The notes beneath the pieces are model-generated. The model had not been told where the DNA came from, did no database searches, and worked only from the letters and a program-made list of their open reading frames with translations. A DNA stretch of 64,000 bases from Anoplolepis gracilipes (lineage: Eukaryota > Arthropoda > Insecta > Hymenoptera > Formicidae): positions 9,585,501-9,649,500 of the forward strand of contig NC_132977.1 in assembly GCF_047496725.1 (NCBI RefSeq). Reading direction: 5' to 3'. The translations under genes and the position numbers were made by a program. Numbering within the stretch: the first letter of the stretch is position 1; each line of letters begins with the position of its first letter. Shown here piece after piece: positions 29,001 through 43,700 of the stretch.

Positions 29001-32000
29001 CGAGATATCCTTTATTGGGTATCCTGCACTTTGTTGCATAATGCAGTGGCGTGCAAGAATCTCAATGAATAATATTAGTATGTATTTGAGATTAATAGCA
29101 AAGTGTGGTTTAGAAAGCGTTTAAGCAGACACTCAAAGCATGTTACACAGTGACTCGTTTCGCAGTGGTATTTTAGCAACTCTCTAATTTCAATCATGAT
29201 TACACGGACGTTTTCGCGTATAGGGATGCTGAGTTATGTATCTCGTTGGGAAAAGGGAATCTCGTGCGATGGCAAATCGTGAGTAACACAGAAAGCCAGT
29301 CAAACGACATGATGCGCATATAAAGCGTGGCTCTCCTCTTAATTTTACCAAATTTTTCAACTTTTCGTCGCAAAAAGTAAGTTCGTATCAAACAGATTAA
29401 TTTCTCGAAATGAGAAAAAAACCTCATTTAGATTAATAAAATCAAATTTATTAAATATATAGATTATTAAAATTTAAACAGATTAATAAAATAATTAAAT
29501 TTTGAATTAAAGTCTACAATGTAATCGTTCCATCGCCGGGAGATTTCATTTATTTAAACGTTTTTTATGTATATTATCTAATAAATATATCGAAACTGTG
29601 TGTCATCAGAGCAATGTACATATTTTCTCGTATTGTTAGATAAAATGATTAGAAAGATCAAGGTTACTCTAAAATAGTTATGCTACTTGCGTCATCCAAT
29701 TCTCATTTAATCGTTCAAGTTTGAAAAGCAGAGATTTCACCAAGTGAAGCAAGTTTTCGCTTACCTTCTCTAGTTCCTTAAGACTGGCCGGTGAAACGTC
29801 GGAATGCCTTCGAATTTCCGGGCTTCGCGGTGGAGCTAATCCCGTTCCAAGTGAGCCTATTTGACTTCCGGTAGGTCCAAGCCGAGCGTCGCTGTGCCTC
29901 CTCTGGAGAGCCTCCAGGACCGGCACATCCAGCAGCGAATCCGTGGATTCCTGTGTCACTATCGGCTGGTCCCTCGAGGCGATCTTTCGACGGCAAACGC
30001 TACATCGCCAGGAAGACTATAACATTTTTCGAAAAAGCAATTTTACTCACCGATACGCATACATGTAGACATTTATTACTGACAAAAAGCTTGCGTTTGA
30101 TGCTAACATGAAATTATTCTTTGCTTTACGTACATTTGATTTCAATAGATAATACATATTTATAATAGTAAACAATACATATAAATACAATATTTATAAT
30201 AGTAAAATTCATGCACAATTCATAAAAGCAAAGTTATTCTATACAGACGGAACTGTCAGTTTAATTGACTTTGTTATTTATCAATATAAATTTAAGACAC
30301 GCATATATACAAACGGATTTAATAGCAATTTTTTTTAATTACAAGCCGAATGACGAAACTGCAAATTAAAGCACGAATGTGAAAAAAATAATGGGCGATA
30401 TGAAACATAAATATTTTATTTAGATTAATCGATATTGTTAAAGAAAACTATTTAAATGCAACTTTCGCAGAAAAAATATTTTGTTAGAAATCTAGAGAAC
30501 ACACGCGCGTATATATAAACATTTCTAAATTTCTAAATTTATTCATTTTACTTTGATAAACAACAATACGAGGGAAAATTACGAGAAACATGATTGAAAT
30601 TTTTTACTGTAAATGTCGCTGTCCTCTCTCTTTTCAAATACCGTGTAAACTTGCAGTGTTTGCATAATCAGATTTACGACCTGCTTTTTCTATAATACGT
30701 ATTTATAATAGTGAAATTCACGTACGGTTCATAAAAGCAAAGTTATTCTCTTTTCCCCCGTGCTGGGAGCACTATTTTATGAAAAATAGTGAATGCAAGG
30801 ACGAATGCAAATCTCTTGGAACTTGTGCACACATTTCCATCATATTCATATACGACGACTTTTCTCGCAATTCTATAGCGCGCGCAACGTTCATGTTTCA
30901 TCAAATATAGAAGAACGCATATATATTTCAACGAATTTAGGTGAGAGTGTTGATATATCACATGTATTAGGAATGAATAGAGACACGGGATGAATAGACT
31001 CTTGGAATGATTACGCATATTCCAGCAAATTTGGGTTGCCCGCAGGAATGTCATGCCATAGGGCATACCAAACATTATAATCCGTTGTAATAAACGCAAG
31101 ATTAAATATCGTGCGATCGGTTGCGCGCATTTATCGAATTTATCAATTACACGCGTAATTAGAATTAATGCGCGATCAACACGTGCATTCACTCGGCGAG
31201 CAAAAGGGGACAAATAATCACGGGCCTCGATTAATCTTCGGCGCGGTTAAATGAAATCGTGCGAAACAGAAATAAATTTTTTCATTAGATTTTCGCGCCT
31301 TTCTGATACTTTAACTGCCCATTTTAAATTCTTTTTGTTCCTCTCTTGTTGGCATTTGTAAATTTAATTATTGATGCGAAATGATAGAGGACCTTAATTC
31401 TCTTTCAATGGTTTAAAAAAAAATCCTTAAATAGTTGAAGAATGGGAATCTTTTATTTTTTTGCCAATAATTTTACGGTACGATAATTTTCTACGGTTGC
31501 TAATGATGATTTATTGAAACAGTAGACAGAAAATAAATTCCTCACTTGAGGTGTTTTCATTTTAAATGCAAGATTTTTCGCTCTAAAAATCGGTCCATCG
31601 AGCGCGAAAATACCTCCTTGAAATAACAATAAAATCCAACGAGAAAGACGGCGGGAGTGGAAATTAGCAAGCAATGAAGGTGGACGTGATTTACATGAGG
31701 TAATGTTAGGCCCGGTATTAGGAAACTTCCGTTTACTTCGTATCACCGTGAGTCTTCGGCTTTTCTTGTCACTATCGGCTGACAATTAACTTTCTCTTTC
31801 GCGTTCACCCTTCGATGAATACGCAAGTAATGAGATTTTCGTTTCTAATACGTTTATATGGAAACTTTTTTATAAAAGTCGAATCACACTAGAAAATATT
31901 TGCTGTTTTTATAATATTTCGTTTTTTTAATTCATTCGGTACGTAGAGAGATACGTTTGTCATGGTTTTGTAATTACATGAAATATAATCGCGTGGCAGA

Positions 32001-35000
32001 AGATTGACGTACTCTTCCGATATATGAATAATGACACATGTTAAAATAAAAATTTATTATTCTTATTAATAAGTATAATATAATGAGGCATATATTAAAT
32101 GAAAAAAATAGATATTAAATAGCGGTGAAATCTCGTGATTAATTATAATGTCATTTTCGAAATTAAATTTTCACATTTGATTCAACCGTGCGTCGTTCCT
32201 TTGTATTTTTCGTCCGTTTAATCCAGCAATCAATTTGCGTCCAAACGCCATCCAATCTCACTTTACGGCAATATTTACCAACAGAAAACAATGAACAAGC
32301 AGGTTAATTAGAAATGGAGGCGCGCAAACTCACTGGATCGTCAGAATTCGTTGTCGTCGAATACGAGGCGCAGTCCTCGCAGACCTTGTGTTGACACTCG
32401 CAACAAGTTCGCGAGACTTCTTCGGGACCAAACGACTTCCGGCATACCCTGCAATCATCTCCGCTACTTGTTTTGCCGCTCGTTTCCGACTTCCTGGAAC
32501 ATCCGGATTAGTTTTGTTAAAGCTTTTTTATTCGCCGTTTTTATTATGATTTTTCTAAACACATACTCCGTTAGCAACGCTATTGCCGTTGTCATATTGT
32601 GTCATCAAACCAAATATATAAGTATGTACATGTATAAATATATAAATATAAAAGTTATATAAGTATTTAAATTAACTACAATCTGTAATTAATAATTTAT
32701 AATTTTTATAATGTAGGTAAAGCACATACTTTTATTAAATATTTTTATTTTAGAAGAATGAAGAGAGAAAGAATTATATCTCATTATTTTTATGACAGAT
32801 ATATATAAAAAAAGTACCGAAAGTTTGTATAAAAATATCTATCGTTGAGTCATTGTAATATTAATAAATTATGTAAAAATAAGATTGATCGTCGATTTTT
32901 ACAAAATGCTACTGTATTGCAAAAAATCAGAAATATATCGCGAAAGAGAGATTATATTAATTTTTTTTCTGTATAACACGCGCATTTTATTTATTTTTCA
33001 ATTATTTTTTGTTGCATATTTTCTACGATCGTGAAAACAATTTTAACAATTATTTCGACGCAACGTAATCATGTTTGTTCGCAGAAGAACACAATCGTTA
33101 TTACAAGCGCGGGTTACTCAGCTGACCGACGACGAATCGTAGTCCTTAATGGACATGTCGTATTAAATATCACTCGGCGGGAGCTTGACAAACAGTAAAA
33201 ATAGCTGTCGTGTCTGTTTAAACTGACAGTGAACTTTAGGGATCGTTTTCCACACAAATAACGTTTGCTACTTTATGATATGTTTTGCGCACATGTTTTC
33301 CAATGAATAAGTCTTCACTCGCATGAGATAATAACGTGGTTCGCGGAGTAATCATGATGGATTATTATCAATCCAGCAAAACGTTTTCAAATAAATTGCA
33401 TACTATATGTATGTATATCTGATGAAATGAATAATGAATTAAACGCTCCGCCGTACGAACATTTATTAAAGAATGCTCTCTGTCAGTTATACGACAAGAT
33501 ATTAATGTATCACATGGTTACTGTGTAGCCATTACTGAGATGTTAACATAATATCTAATATAATATAGATCTCCAATATTGAATGAATTCAAAATTAAAA
33601 TATTTTTTAAAGTTACAAAATTTATATTTTTTCATTATATAAATATTTTATACAATATTTATTATTTAAAAATATAGTCTTAGAGTCTATGTGCACTTAC
33701 TTTACTGATTTGCACAAAATTTATTTTTTTTTATTTTTTTATTTTTAGAGAGAATTTTTAGTTTAAAATCAACATTTTCGTGCTATTGCAAATGATTTTT
33801 GTCAAAGATTAATTGCTTTCAAATATACCAATTTGAATGGAAATAGAGTACAGTTTGGCAGGATTCCCTTGGGGAAGCACAACTTCCACGCGAAAAAACA
33901 CAATACCGGGTTTTTATTGTTACACTGTTTAGAACGTTTTTTTCGGAAACGGACGTTCTCATTATTTGCTAGTTTGTACTCGCAATCAAGTTACTATTTT
34001 TATATTTTTTATCGACTTTAGCAATAAATATACTCCAATACAAAAGCTATTAAATTCGGTTACGTGATACTTTAAATACAATACTTTTAATGAGAAGTAC
34101 AAATTTATTTACAAGATAAAACCTGTAATAGAGAAGGAAGGCTGCGTTTCTATTTATTTGTCTATTCTATTATTTATTTCTCTTTCATTAATTTTTTTTT
34201 ATTCGATTATTTAATCATGTATTTTGAATTGTTGATAATTAATTATAATAAAATCAAAAAGTTGATAATACATGTTTAGCGATATAATAATATTATTGCT
34301 AATATAATGTATTTATTCGAAAAATTAATCAACTTGAAATTAAACAGAAAACGAAGATATATTAATTTTATATTAATACAATTGCAATAAATCAGAAAAT
34401 TGCGTATAAATTTATGTTTCTCTTTCCGAAAAACACATAATAATACAATATTTTGATATTATATATTTTAGTATTAATAATTTAATTAATAATAATATAC
34501 TCGTGATATACAATATATTACAATAAAATAGGAAATATGCAAGTCTTTTTAACAGAAAGAATACTAATATAAATACTACTTTAATGAAGAAGATAATTCT
34601 TATGAGTATAACACATCTTCGAAATGTTTTTCACTCCATATAACAGTAAAACAAACATTTGAGCATTTTATACAGGATTTTGGCAGAAACTTACGATTTT
34701 AGAGATTCAATCGTGGAGGATTCCTCTTTGGGCTGAATATCCTCCACTGGGGTGACCTTGGCCGGCTTCGCGACTGAAAAGAGAGAAAGTGGGATCTCCT
34801 TTATACTGTTATACTTCACGAAGTAACTGCGACAGAGTCCTATCCGCGGGCTAGGCTTACAAGACTCATGTATCCTTTAAGATCCCCCGCAATTGGTGAA
34901 TCGATCGTTTTTCCGTCCTCCTGTCCGTTTCTACAGAATCTTTAAAGTTCCATTTAGATCTTTAAGGATATCTCCATTGAGAGTGCTCGTTAGGCATTCT

Positions 35001-37738
35001 ACTCTTTCTTTCTTCTAGTTAGGGAAGAGCCACACGGCGATTTTATCTCGCGCGATTTGCCGAAGGCTTCCCTAATCGAACGGCGGCGTTATCGCGAATC
35101 CCCGTTGGGAAAACGGGGTTGCGATTTTAAGGGTCGACTGTTATCCTCGACAGGAATGAATTTTCGATATATCCTGCCGAAACTTCGTCCGTTCCCTAAC
35201 AAAAAAAAGAAGCAGTTCCGCAAGAAACGAGACAGGAATTGTAATCGGATTGCTGCTTAATTTTATTCACATTGTAGTGAAACCCACTGTTGCATTCATT
35301 TCTTAGTGTTCACATCGTCGTTTAAATTAGTTAATGGTACTATGGAAATGCTTGCTCAAAGATGTTCTTGCCAGAAACGCAAAAAGCGTTTCTCGGTATT
35401 AGTGATACTGCATTGTATCACCGAGCAGAGTACTTCTCTGCAGCTCCTCAATTAACCCAAATACTCTCGCGAGTAACCAGATGATCCATGATTTTTTTTT
35501 TTTTTTTTTTTTTTGCGTCACGAGCAACGTTGCGGCATGAATTAACAGAATGAAAAAGATTACTGTACTGTGGGTTAAAAGAAAGAAATGAATTTTTCTG
35601 CGTTTTTTTTGTTTTTTTTTTTTGTGAAATTTTTCTCTCTATTTAAGGAATTTTTTAAAAATTCATATTTTTAAAGATTTATTTTATATACATATAAAAC
35701 TTAAAGAAAGTTTATTCGAGCATTTACAACGAGTTTTTGTATTTACATAATATTAGCTTTGTTTCTCCAAATTTGATTTATTTGCATTTGATTTATTATA
35801 CATAGATAGAGGACGAAGTTCCAGAACTAAATACATTATGAGATTATAACGAAACTGTCTCAATAAGATAATTTCTATTAACTTTAGAAGTTGAGTTATT
35901 GAAGTACATGTATCTTTTATATCGAAAAGTTTGCATGAGATTTGAAAAACTTGAGAAAAGTTATTCTATTCCAAAAACTATAGATAACGATGTAATACGA
36001 AGATAAAAAAGAGGTGCTTTGTAATTAACGCGATTAATTACTCGCTAAAGCGGTGCCCAACGTCACTTTTTTTTTACAAGATAAATTTATGCAAATTTCC
36101 TAGAAAATAAAAACGAAGAGAGAATTTTTCTACGCCCGCGGCAATGCAAAATCTGGAAAAATCAAAATCAAATCGCATAAGATCACGTGCGCGCGAACGC
36201 ATGTGGCCTGGGTTAAATCGCCCGTGGATCCAATTAAACTTGTAGAAAAACCGACCAGATGCCCGTGATCCGCCGCATATCACCTTTCTCACCGCGGAAA
36301 TTAACCGTCAGATCGAATCTTACGTGAATTATGATTCGGTCTGGAAAATGTGCGGTACATAAAGTGCCGCTTCGCGAGCGTTAAACGGTTAATTCCGCTC
36401 GTAGAGAGAATAGAACTCGTACTTCTTTTTTTTGATATATTAATACTGTATCACTAATAGATTTAATATTTATCAAAATAATTAAAATAATTATTTATAT
36501 ATATTTTATATTAAAATAAATAAAATATACACACGCTTTGTGTTTTTTTTTTTATTTTAACGGCGTATTATAATATTGAAAATATAAATTAGATTGGTAG
36601 ACGTAACGTTTCAATATCATTATTTATAAACGTTAGAAATTTAATTATTCTTAAATTAGTTAATTATTTGTAAACATTTAAAATTTAATTACACATTCTC
36701 TGAAAAATTCGAGATTGATTTTTTATAAGTAGAAATTTCATGTATATATGTAATAATACTCGTATATTCAGTAATTTTTCAATATTAAATATATTGAGAG
36801 TTAAATTTTTAATAAAATTTTCAAATAAAATCCTCTTGAGATTAATCATAAATAACGATTTTGTTATACGATTTTGTCACATTTATACTCATATAAATAC
36901 TCTTTGAAAACTTAATTAGCGAAATAATTCATATTTAATTTTCAATTGAATATTTAAATAATAAATTTGTTTGATATTTAACTTTTAATATGAACATCTT
37001 TATAATTAAATTAGCTTGATATTACAAAGACTATTTTGTAACAAACACGAATGTCAACATGGTGACTCAGTTTTATTAACGAAATTAACTTTTCTTGCGC
37101 TGACATTTTGTTATAATGTTTTTTTAGAGTCACGGATAGAAATCACGTTTGTATTTCTGTCAACGTTAAAAAAGCGGATTACTGGCTTAGGCAGCAAACA
37201 GAAGAAAAAATCTTTAACGTGCAAAATGTTAGAATTTCTTTATAATAGTTATTTCGTTATCATTGATATTCACCTGATTATGTGAGAATTCTGATTAGTT
37301 GTAACACTTGATTACTTGAACACAAAAATTATCTAATTGATCGAAAAATTATTAAAAAAGAATTGTCGCCATAAAAATCTATTCTTATTTTATACTAAAT
37401 CCAAGAATCTTAGCTAACAATAAGATATAAATAATTGACGATTAATTTTACGATTTTATTTTTTACTATTTATTTAGGTAACTATTGTTGAGTTGATGAA
37501 AAGAATGTAAGAAGCTTTCAAGAGCTTTCATTATTTTCAAGTAAGTTTATTATTCCTTCGAAATTAGTATTTATATTTAGTGTGCGCTTTTTACCTTTAT
37601 AATTTAAAATAACTTATGAAACGTATATCATTAAATAATGTGTTTCAATATCTCGACAATTTTTCCGGAAGACAAAACATGTGTGTGAGATTAATGTTTC
37701 TAGAAATTTGTCGAATGCGCACGTTATATAGTATATAC

Positions 37739-37780
<42 letters not shown>

Positions 37781-40700
37781 AATATAGTATGTATATAGAT
37801 AGTATATAGTATATAAATTCTTGAAGGAAGAAAGCTCTTTCCAGACGTATTTAATGGTTTGAGAGTTGTATGTCTTGACGACCTCAGCGTGTTGCTCGTG
37901 ACGCGTTATCGTTCTTTCGGGGCTTTCAAATAGCCATGGAAAAGACAAGAGGGTTTCCATTCTCCGAATGGAAAGCTCAACAGTGACTCTTCGAGTTTCC
38001 AACATAGGCAACTCGGATTTCCTCTCAACTTTGAATCGTCGGAAGTACGATGGTCTGTTACAAACACGCGAGATTTAACTTTCTGAGAGTTGTATAACGA
38101 GAGGTTGATCTCTCACAGAACAACTTGTATTATAATTTTATATCAGTTTATCTTCTTGAGGAAAGAATGTATTTGAAATCATTATTTATTGCGAAGAAAA
38201 TACGAAATAACGAAAATCAATAAGATTTATTATTTAAAGAGATTTTATTTAAAAATAGATATTAATAAAATCTCGTTTCTAGGCCTTTTTTATTTAATTT
38301 AATTTTAATTGATAAAGATTATTGTTTTACTTCTGTGCCATTGAAAATTAATCTACTTTTTATCTCGTATCAATATCTTTTTGTAACATACAGTATTCTT
38401 TTTAATAAATCGGTATAATGACAGTTAAATTGCTTTGTGAAAAAAATTTTGCGTTAGCAATTCTTGACATCCCTCAATTAATAAAAATCAGATATTCTGT
38501 AGATAAAAATGTAACAAACGCATTGCGTATGTTTTTTCCAGCTCATTTAAACAAATCAAATCGTATCTCGCAATATTTATTTTTCTTGTGCAGCTACATA
38601 TGTTTTCGATATTTTTTTCGATGAACGTCAAACGCAGAACTCTTTCGAATAATAAAATTGGAGAAAAAAATTTACTTTTTATTAAAGTAATATCGACCGA
38701 AAAGTTGAAGAAAAATCTGTAGAAACTTACGAAAGAGATGGAAATGATTGTACGCTGACATAGTTGCGTAAACAATGTGGCGGAATGTCATCTAAAAGTC
38801 AGATGAAAGAAAGAAATACTTGGCTTTTCTGCGCGCAATAATTATGGAGTAAAATATTTTTCAAATCATTTCAAAAATACATGCTCGTCGATTACATATT
38901 TCGCGATGTCGAGTACACAAAGTCACTCTATTCGATTGCGATATATTACACTCTATTACACTGCATTTACCGTTTACGCTTAAAACATCTGTGGTAAATT
39001 TCATTGAAGCTTTCGACGCGCGGACGCGATACGCGATACGCGATACGCATATGCGAAAAAGAATTTATTTCTCTATTAATGCAAATCCGTCCAATTTCGC
39101 GCCACTCGTACGAAGAGCAATATGTTTAGGCGCAGAAGGGATTTTATTCTCTCTATACGTATTAATTCCAATTCCGCTCGAATCTACTATTCGAATCTGT
39201 CTCGATTATCGAATGTTTTTAACGTTATTTTTTAATAGCAATATGCAATCGTCAGCGATATCGCGGATATTATACATACACTAGAAAAATATAGCAAGAG
39301 GTGCATAGTTTGCAAATATTTGTTTGGCGCACAGCGGATGATTTCCCCGAGTTTTCATCGTTTGCTAATAAGCCGCGCGCGCGTAATTGGATACGCGACA
39401 TATTTTTGGTATCATCATTGGTTGCTGCAGAAGAGCCGGTCGATATCGTCGATTGACATTGCACCCGATCCGGTGTACGATAAACGACACGTAATTAAAG
39501 CCTCCGATCACTGATATAATGCTTCCGCAATATTAGTGATAACAGTGCTGATGACCTATTTATATCATTTATGCAATTCAGTGCAATTAATACGAATACC
39601 GTAAGTGTAGGAATCATTCGATGCGTATTGTTAGAAAATTATCTGAAAATCTGAATTTGTTATTAGAATATCTAAGGCACGTATAATATACTGTGTGGCG
39701 CACAAATAAAACTTATATAACTGGCAGACCTTCTACATTTTTCAGAAAGCTAGACAAGCTTGTTTTTTTTATTTTTTTTTACACGACTAATAACAGAAAT
39801 ATCGAGTAATAGTCGGTAAATTCTAAATATTTTTCCATGAGTTTTCTTCCAATATTCAATCGATGTTATTCATAAATTTCCATCGATGTACTATATAACT
39901 ATAATACTTCAAATTTGCATGTTTGCTCACTAATCTTTGTTTTATCGAAAATACAAGAATACGCGCGATAAAAATATATTTAATACGGTACAGAAAAAAT
40001 ATATTGGCTGTACCGTATTAAATATATTTTTATCGCGCGTATTCTTGTATTTTCGATAAAACAAAGATTAGAGAGCAAACATGCAAATTATTGATACAGT
40101 ATTGATACTAAATATTAAATATTATAATAAGCGATATATATTGCGAAAGCTTGTCAAGTTTGATTTCAATCAAAGCTGTTGCATTACCTAATATCAATAA
40201 TTCCTAACTAATTGCAACATCATGTATCACGTTAAATCGATCCTTTCATATGAGTGGCGCACATTTTTATAAACAAATTATCATATTTGCAAATTGCATT
40301 GTCAAGTAGCTGATGGCTCATATGTGCAATTATATTGCTTAAACTAGATGGTGAAGAGAAATTATCAAATCGTAATGGAGCATGTTACCGCCCGACGGCT
40401 GGCGCGCTATTAGTAGGTCTATTGCTAGTAATTGATCTCCAGATACAATCACATTGTTAATCATCGTTGTAATTAATGGAGTACCGAGTTAACAGTGAAT
40501 TGGCCGGTTGAATGGAATACCGTGGAATTAGTAGTCACGGGATGTATCTTGATGTGATTGACACGCACGAGGTAAACGATAAATTTTCACGCGCAAAACG
40601 ATCGAAATATTCTTATGTAAATATTCGCGCTAATAGAGTCGATATGAGAGTCGACAGCGAAGGTAAATGCGATGAGTTTTATTAATGATTGAACGTGTTA

Positions 40701-43700
40701 CACATATATGATTCGGCACCGTACGAAGAATTTTATTTCTTAATTCTAGTATTATCAGGAGCAGAGAATAGTGGATAGTTTTATCACACGTAATATTATT
40801 GAAAACAATATTTTTAATATTAATTTTTTTACGACAAATTGGTTCCATTATATTTAATTAAAAATAGCCACTTGAAAAAATAGAGGCACAGGCGCATTAA
40901 TCAAAGGTACACAATGTGTAGTTTTATAAATAGTTCACATTATATCGACCATGTCATTACGACGTCGAAATTAGATTTCGCGAAATAGAGAAGATTGATG
41001 CGACGATTCGAAAGTCATAAGATATCATTGATAAGCAGACTGATACAGCGTAAATGCGAAGGCGGGGATTGGAATCGGTCATATTTGTGCGTTGCCGCTG
41101 AATTTATGCCGTGATGGTGCCAGCTTGAACATTAAAGGTGGCCATTCAAAAGTCTTTTCGTCGTCTTTCATACGCGCGAACAAAAGCCTACTACGTACGT
41201 TTTCGTCGGATATGCGAATAATGCGAAATCCGACTTTCAATAGGAAAGTTCGGAGATTTCGAACCACTCATGGCTCTCTTCCACTTCTGCCTTTTCCGGC
41301 TCCACAATATTTTCAACAACCTCAAGCTTCCCTTTCCGTTGATTTCAGTTTCCCTTCCCTTTTCGCGTGTTTATTCAAAAAACATCGAATCCTATTCAAT
41401 CAGATATTATTTCGTGGAAAAAATAGTATATCGTTTCGCTGATATGCTGAAAAAAAATGAAATAGGAGTCAATTACTCGTAAGTGGATAAGTAATAGTAA
41501 TAAAATATGCGTTTCTACTGCTTTTAATTATAACAAATTTTAACATAGAAGAGAATCTCAGTTATTATCTCTCCTATTGTAAAATTTAAGAATATATATA
41601 TACGTGAGGCAATGTATCTAAAATTAAAAATCATGGAATTGGATCTCTTCAGCGTTTTAACGTTTATCACGAAGGTGATGTTGCATATTTTATGACTGAA
41701 TTATTTTGAAACGACCCCGAGAACAAGGATTATTAGCTCTACTTTCTCGTTTCATCGCGAATGGCAAACACGTGTAGAATTTTTTTACAGAATTCCTAAA
41801 AAAAAGTAGCTTACCGAGAGAAATAGAAGATAAATCTTCAAAGATCGAAGATCGTAATCTATAATCGTAAAACAATGGAAAAGCACGTTGTCAAAAGTAG
41901 GTTCAAAAAATAAATGCGAGCGAAAGAAAGATGGATAGAGAGCAAAAGCAGAATAAAAATCGATGGCAGTTTCGAGATTAGATTTGAATTTTACTAAAAT
42001 TAATGCACGTATAAACACTATGATCTTTAAAACAGAAGTAAAGGTGCGCGACAGGAAAGTATACACTTTACCGTTGACTCTATCAACCCCTCGAGAGTTA
42101 ATTTGAGTTGCTAAATCAATGCTGACTGTCGACGATGAGGTTTCAGACGAAGGATCCAGGCATAGGAGGCTGCAAAGTCAGAGATTCGCAGAAACTACTC
42201 TTAACTGGCTGATAAACATGAGTTAACTGCGAGGCAACTCATATGATTAGTTTGTCGACTTACTTAAGCTCTAACTTAACAGTAAAATTTGCGATTTTAC
42301 TATGTCTTAATTAGGAAAGGATTGAAATAATTTCTATTGTAATGTTTAAATTATAATATCTGTGTCAAAAATATAATGTAGAATAATATATAAAAAAAAA
42401 TATATGACTATAAAAAATATAAAGAAATATAAATAAATATATAAAATATGTAATATATATACATATATATTTTGTAAATATAGTATTATATAGAAAAGAA
42501 ATATACATGTATGAAAGAGAGATGAGTATATTATTATATTTTAAATTTTATTTGTGCATAAAAATATCTTTTTCATCATTTGTACATTTATTTCTGTTGT
42601 GCTAGCATTTTTAATTTTTAATTTTTCTTTTCTACATTATTTTACGTTGTTTCTTTATCTTTATGTTTGGAATTAATTTTTCGCGGGTTTACATTTTCTA
42701 CTGTCTGTTGTAACATGTTTGAATCCTCTCTAGTATACTCGAATTTAGCTGAAACTATTTTACCAATCGCAAATCAACCAAGAAAATCGCGAACGTGTAC
42801 AACCCAGCTTCGTAATCTGCCAATAGCATCAAAATCCCAAATTGATAGAGAACCGTGCCACGAGGGACGGGGACGAGCACGTGCATCGTTGATGGACTCG
42901 CGGGAATTGCGGGCGGATGTCATATCGCGCTCGTGCAAAGCTGCTCGATGGAGAAAGCGACGGTATACCAGGTGTAAATAACAATTACCATTCCATGGAG
43001 TTTCTCTCTCGATGGCATCCGCATTCCCTCTCGTATCATTTTGTATACGTGCCTTTGTATTTTAACCCTCCTGTAACGTAAGCTCGCATTTTTCACTCAA
43101 TTCTTGACTTCACCAAGTTTGCCGCTTTGTCAAACTTTTTACTCTCTTTCTCTCTTTCTCTTTCTCTTCAAGACTTTTCGATCTCGCCTGTGCTCTCTGT
43201 CGTTTATTTCGGCTTTACGACTCTACCATTCGCAATCCCGTCACCATTATTTGGCCGTCCTTGTGCAGCTCAAGTTTCTAGAGAGAGAGCGAAATGAAAA
43301 GGAATATCAGCGAATACTGTAACCATTCTTTAGAGATACAACCCTTCTTCCTGTAATGCTCTAAATTTCACAGAAAGTCTTTCTTTTCCCACTTTTATCT
43401 TTTGAAATCGCAGATAGATTATTCTTATTTCTTGAAATATATAAATATCTGTATTAATTTTTATATTAATTTTATAGAAATATTTATTGGTATTATATCT
43501 TATTTTAAATTATTTATTATATATACATATGGATTAAAACTATTTGTTAAATCTGACAGATATATGAATTATTACTATTATAAAAATAATTTTTAATTTT
43601 ATGCTTCGTCTATCTATTAAATATATTCTCCTCTAAACCAGTATGACACGTTGAGAATGTATTTTACAGTTATCATAATTGCAGTCACTTGACCCACTGG

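Larger units (their letters stand above)
25115..29764 (-). other. Rim intronic region that must hide at least one exon
   Basis: The upstream exon leaves in phase 0 and the downstream exon is entered in phase 1, so a coding exon or exons totalling 3n+1 nt should lie here. GC-richer pockets at about 25140-25320, 25900-26130, 26960-27180 and 28430-28640 were read in all minus frames. None gave a convincing exon; the best candidate is 26108-26138. A GA tract (25829-25848) and a T run (28259-28282) are present. Confidence 0.6.
30017..32333 (-). other. Rim intron splitting the zinc finger (about 2.3 kb)
   Basis: This phase-0 intron separates the third and fourth Cys pairs of the zinc finger. It contains a 50-nt direct repeat pair (30191-30240 and 30700-30749). 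No exon was seen. Confidence 0.65.
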
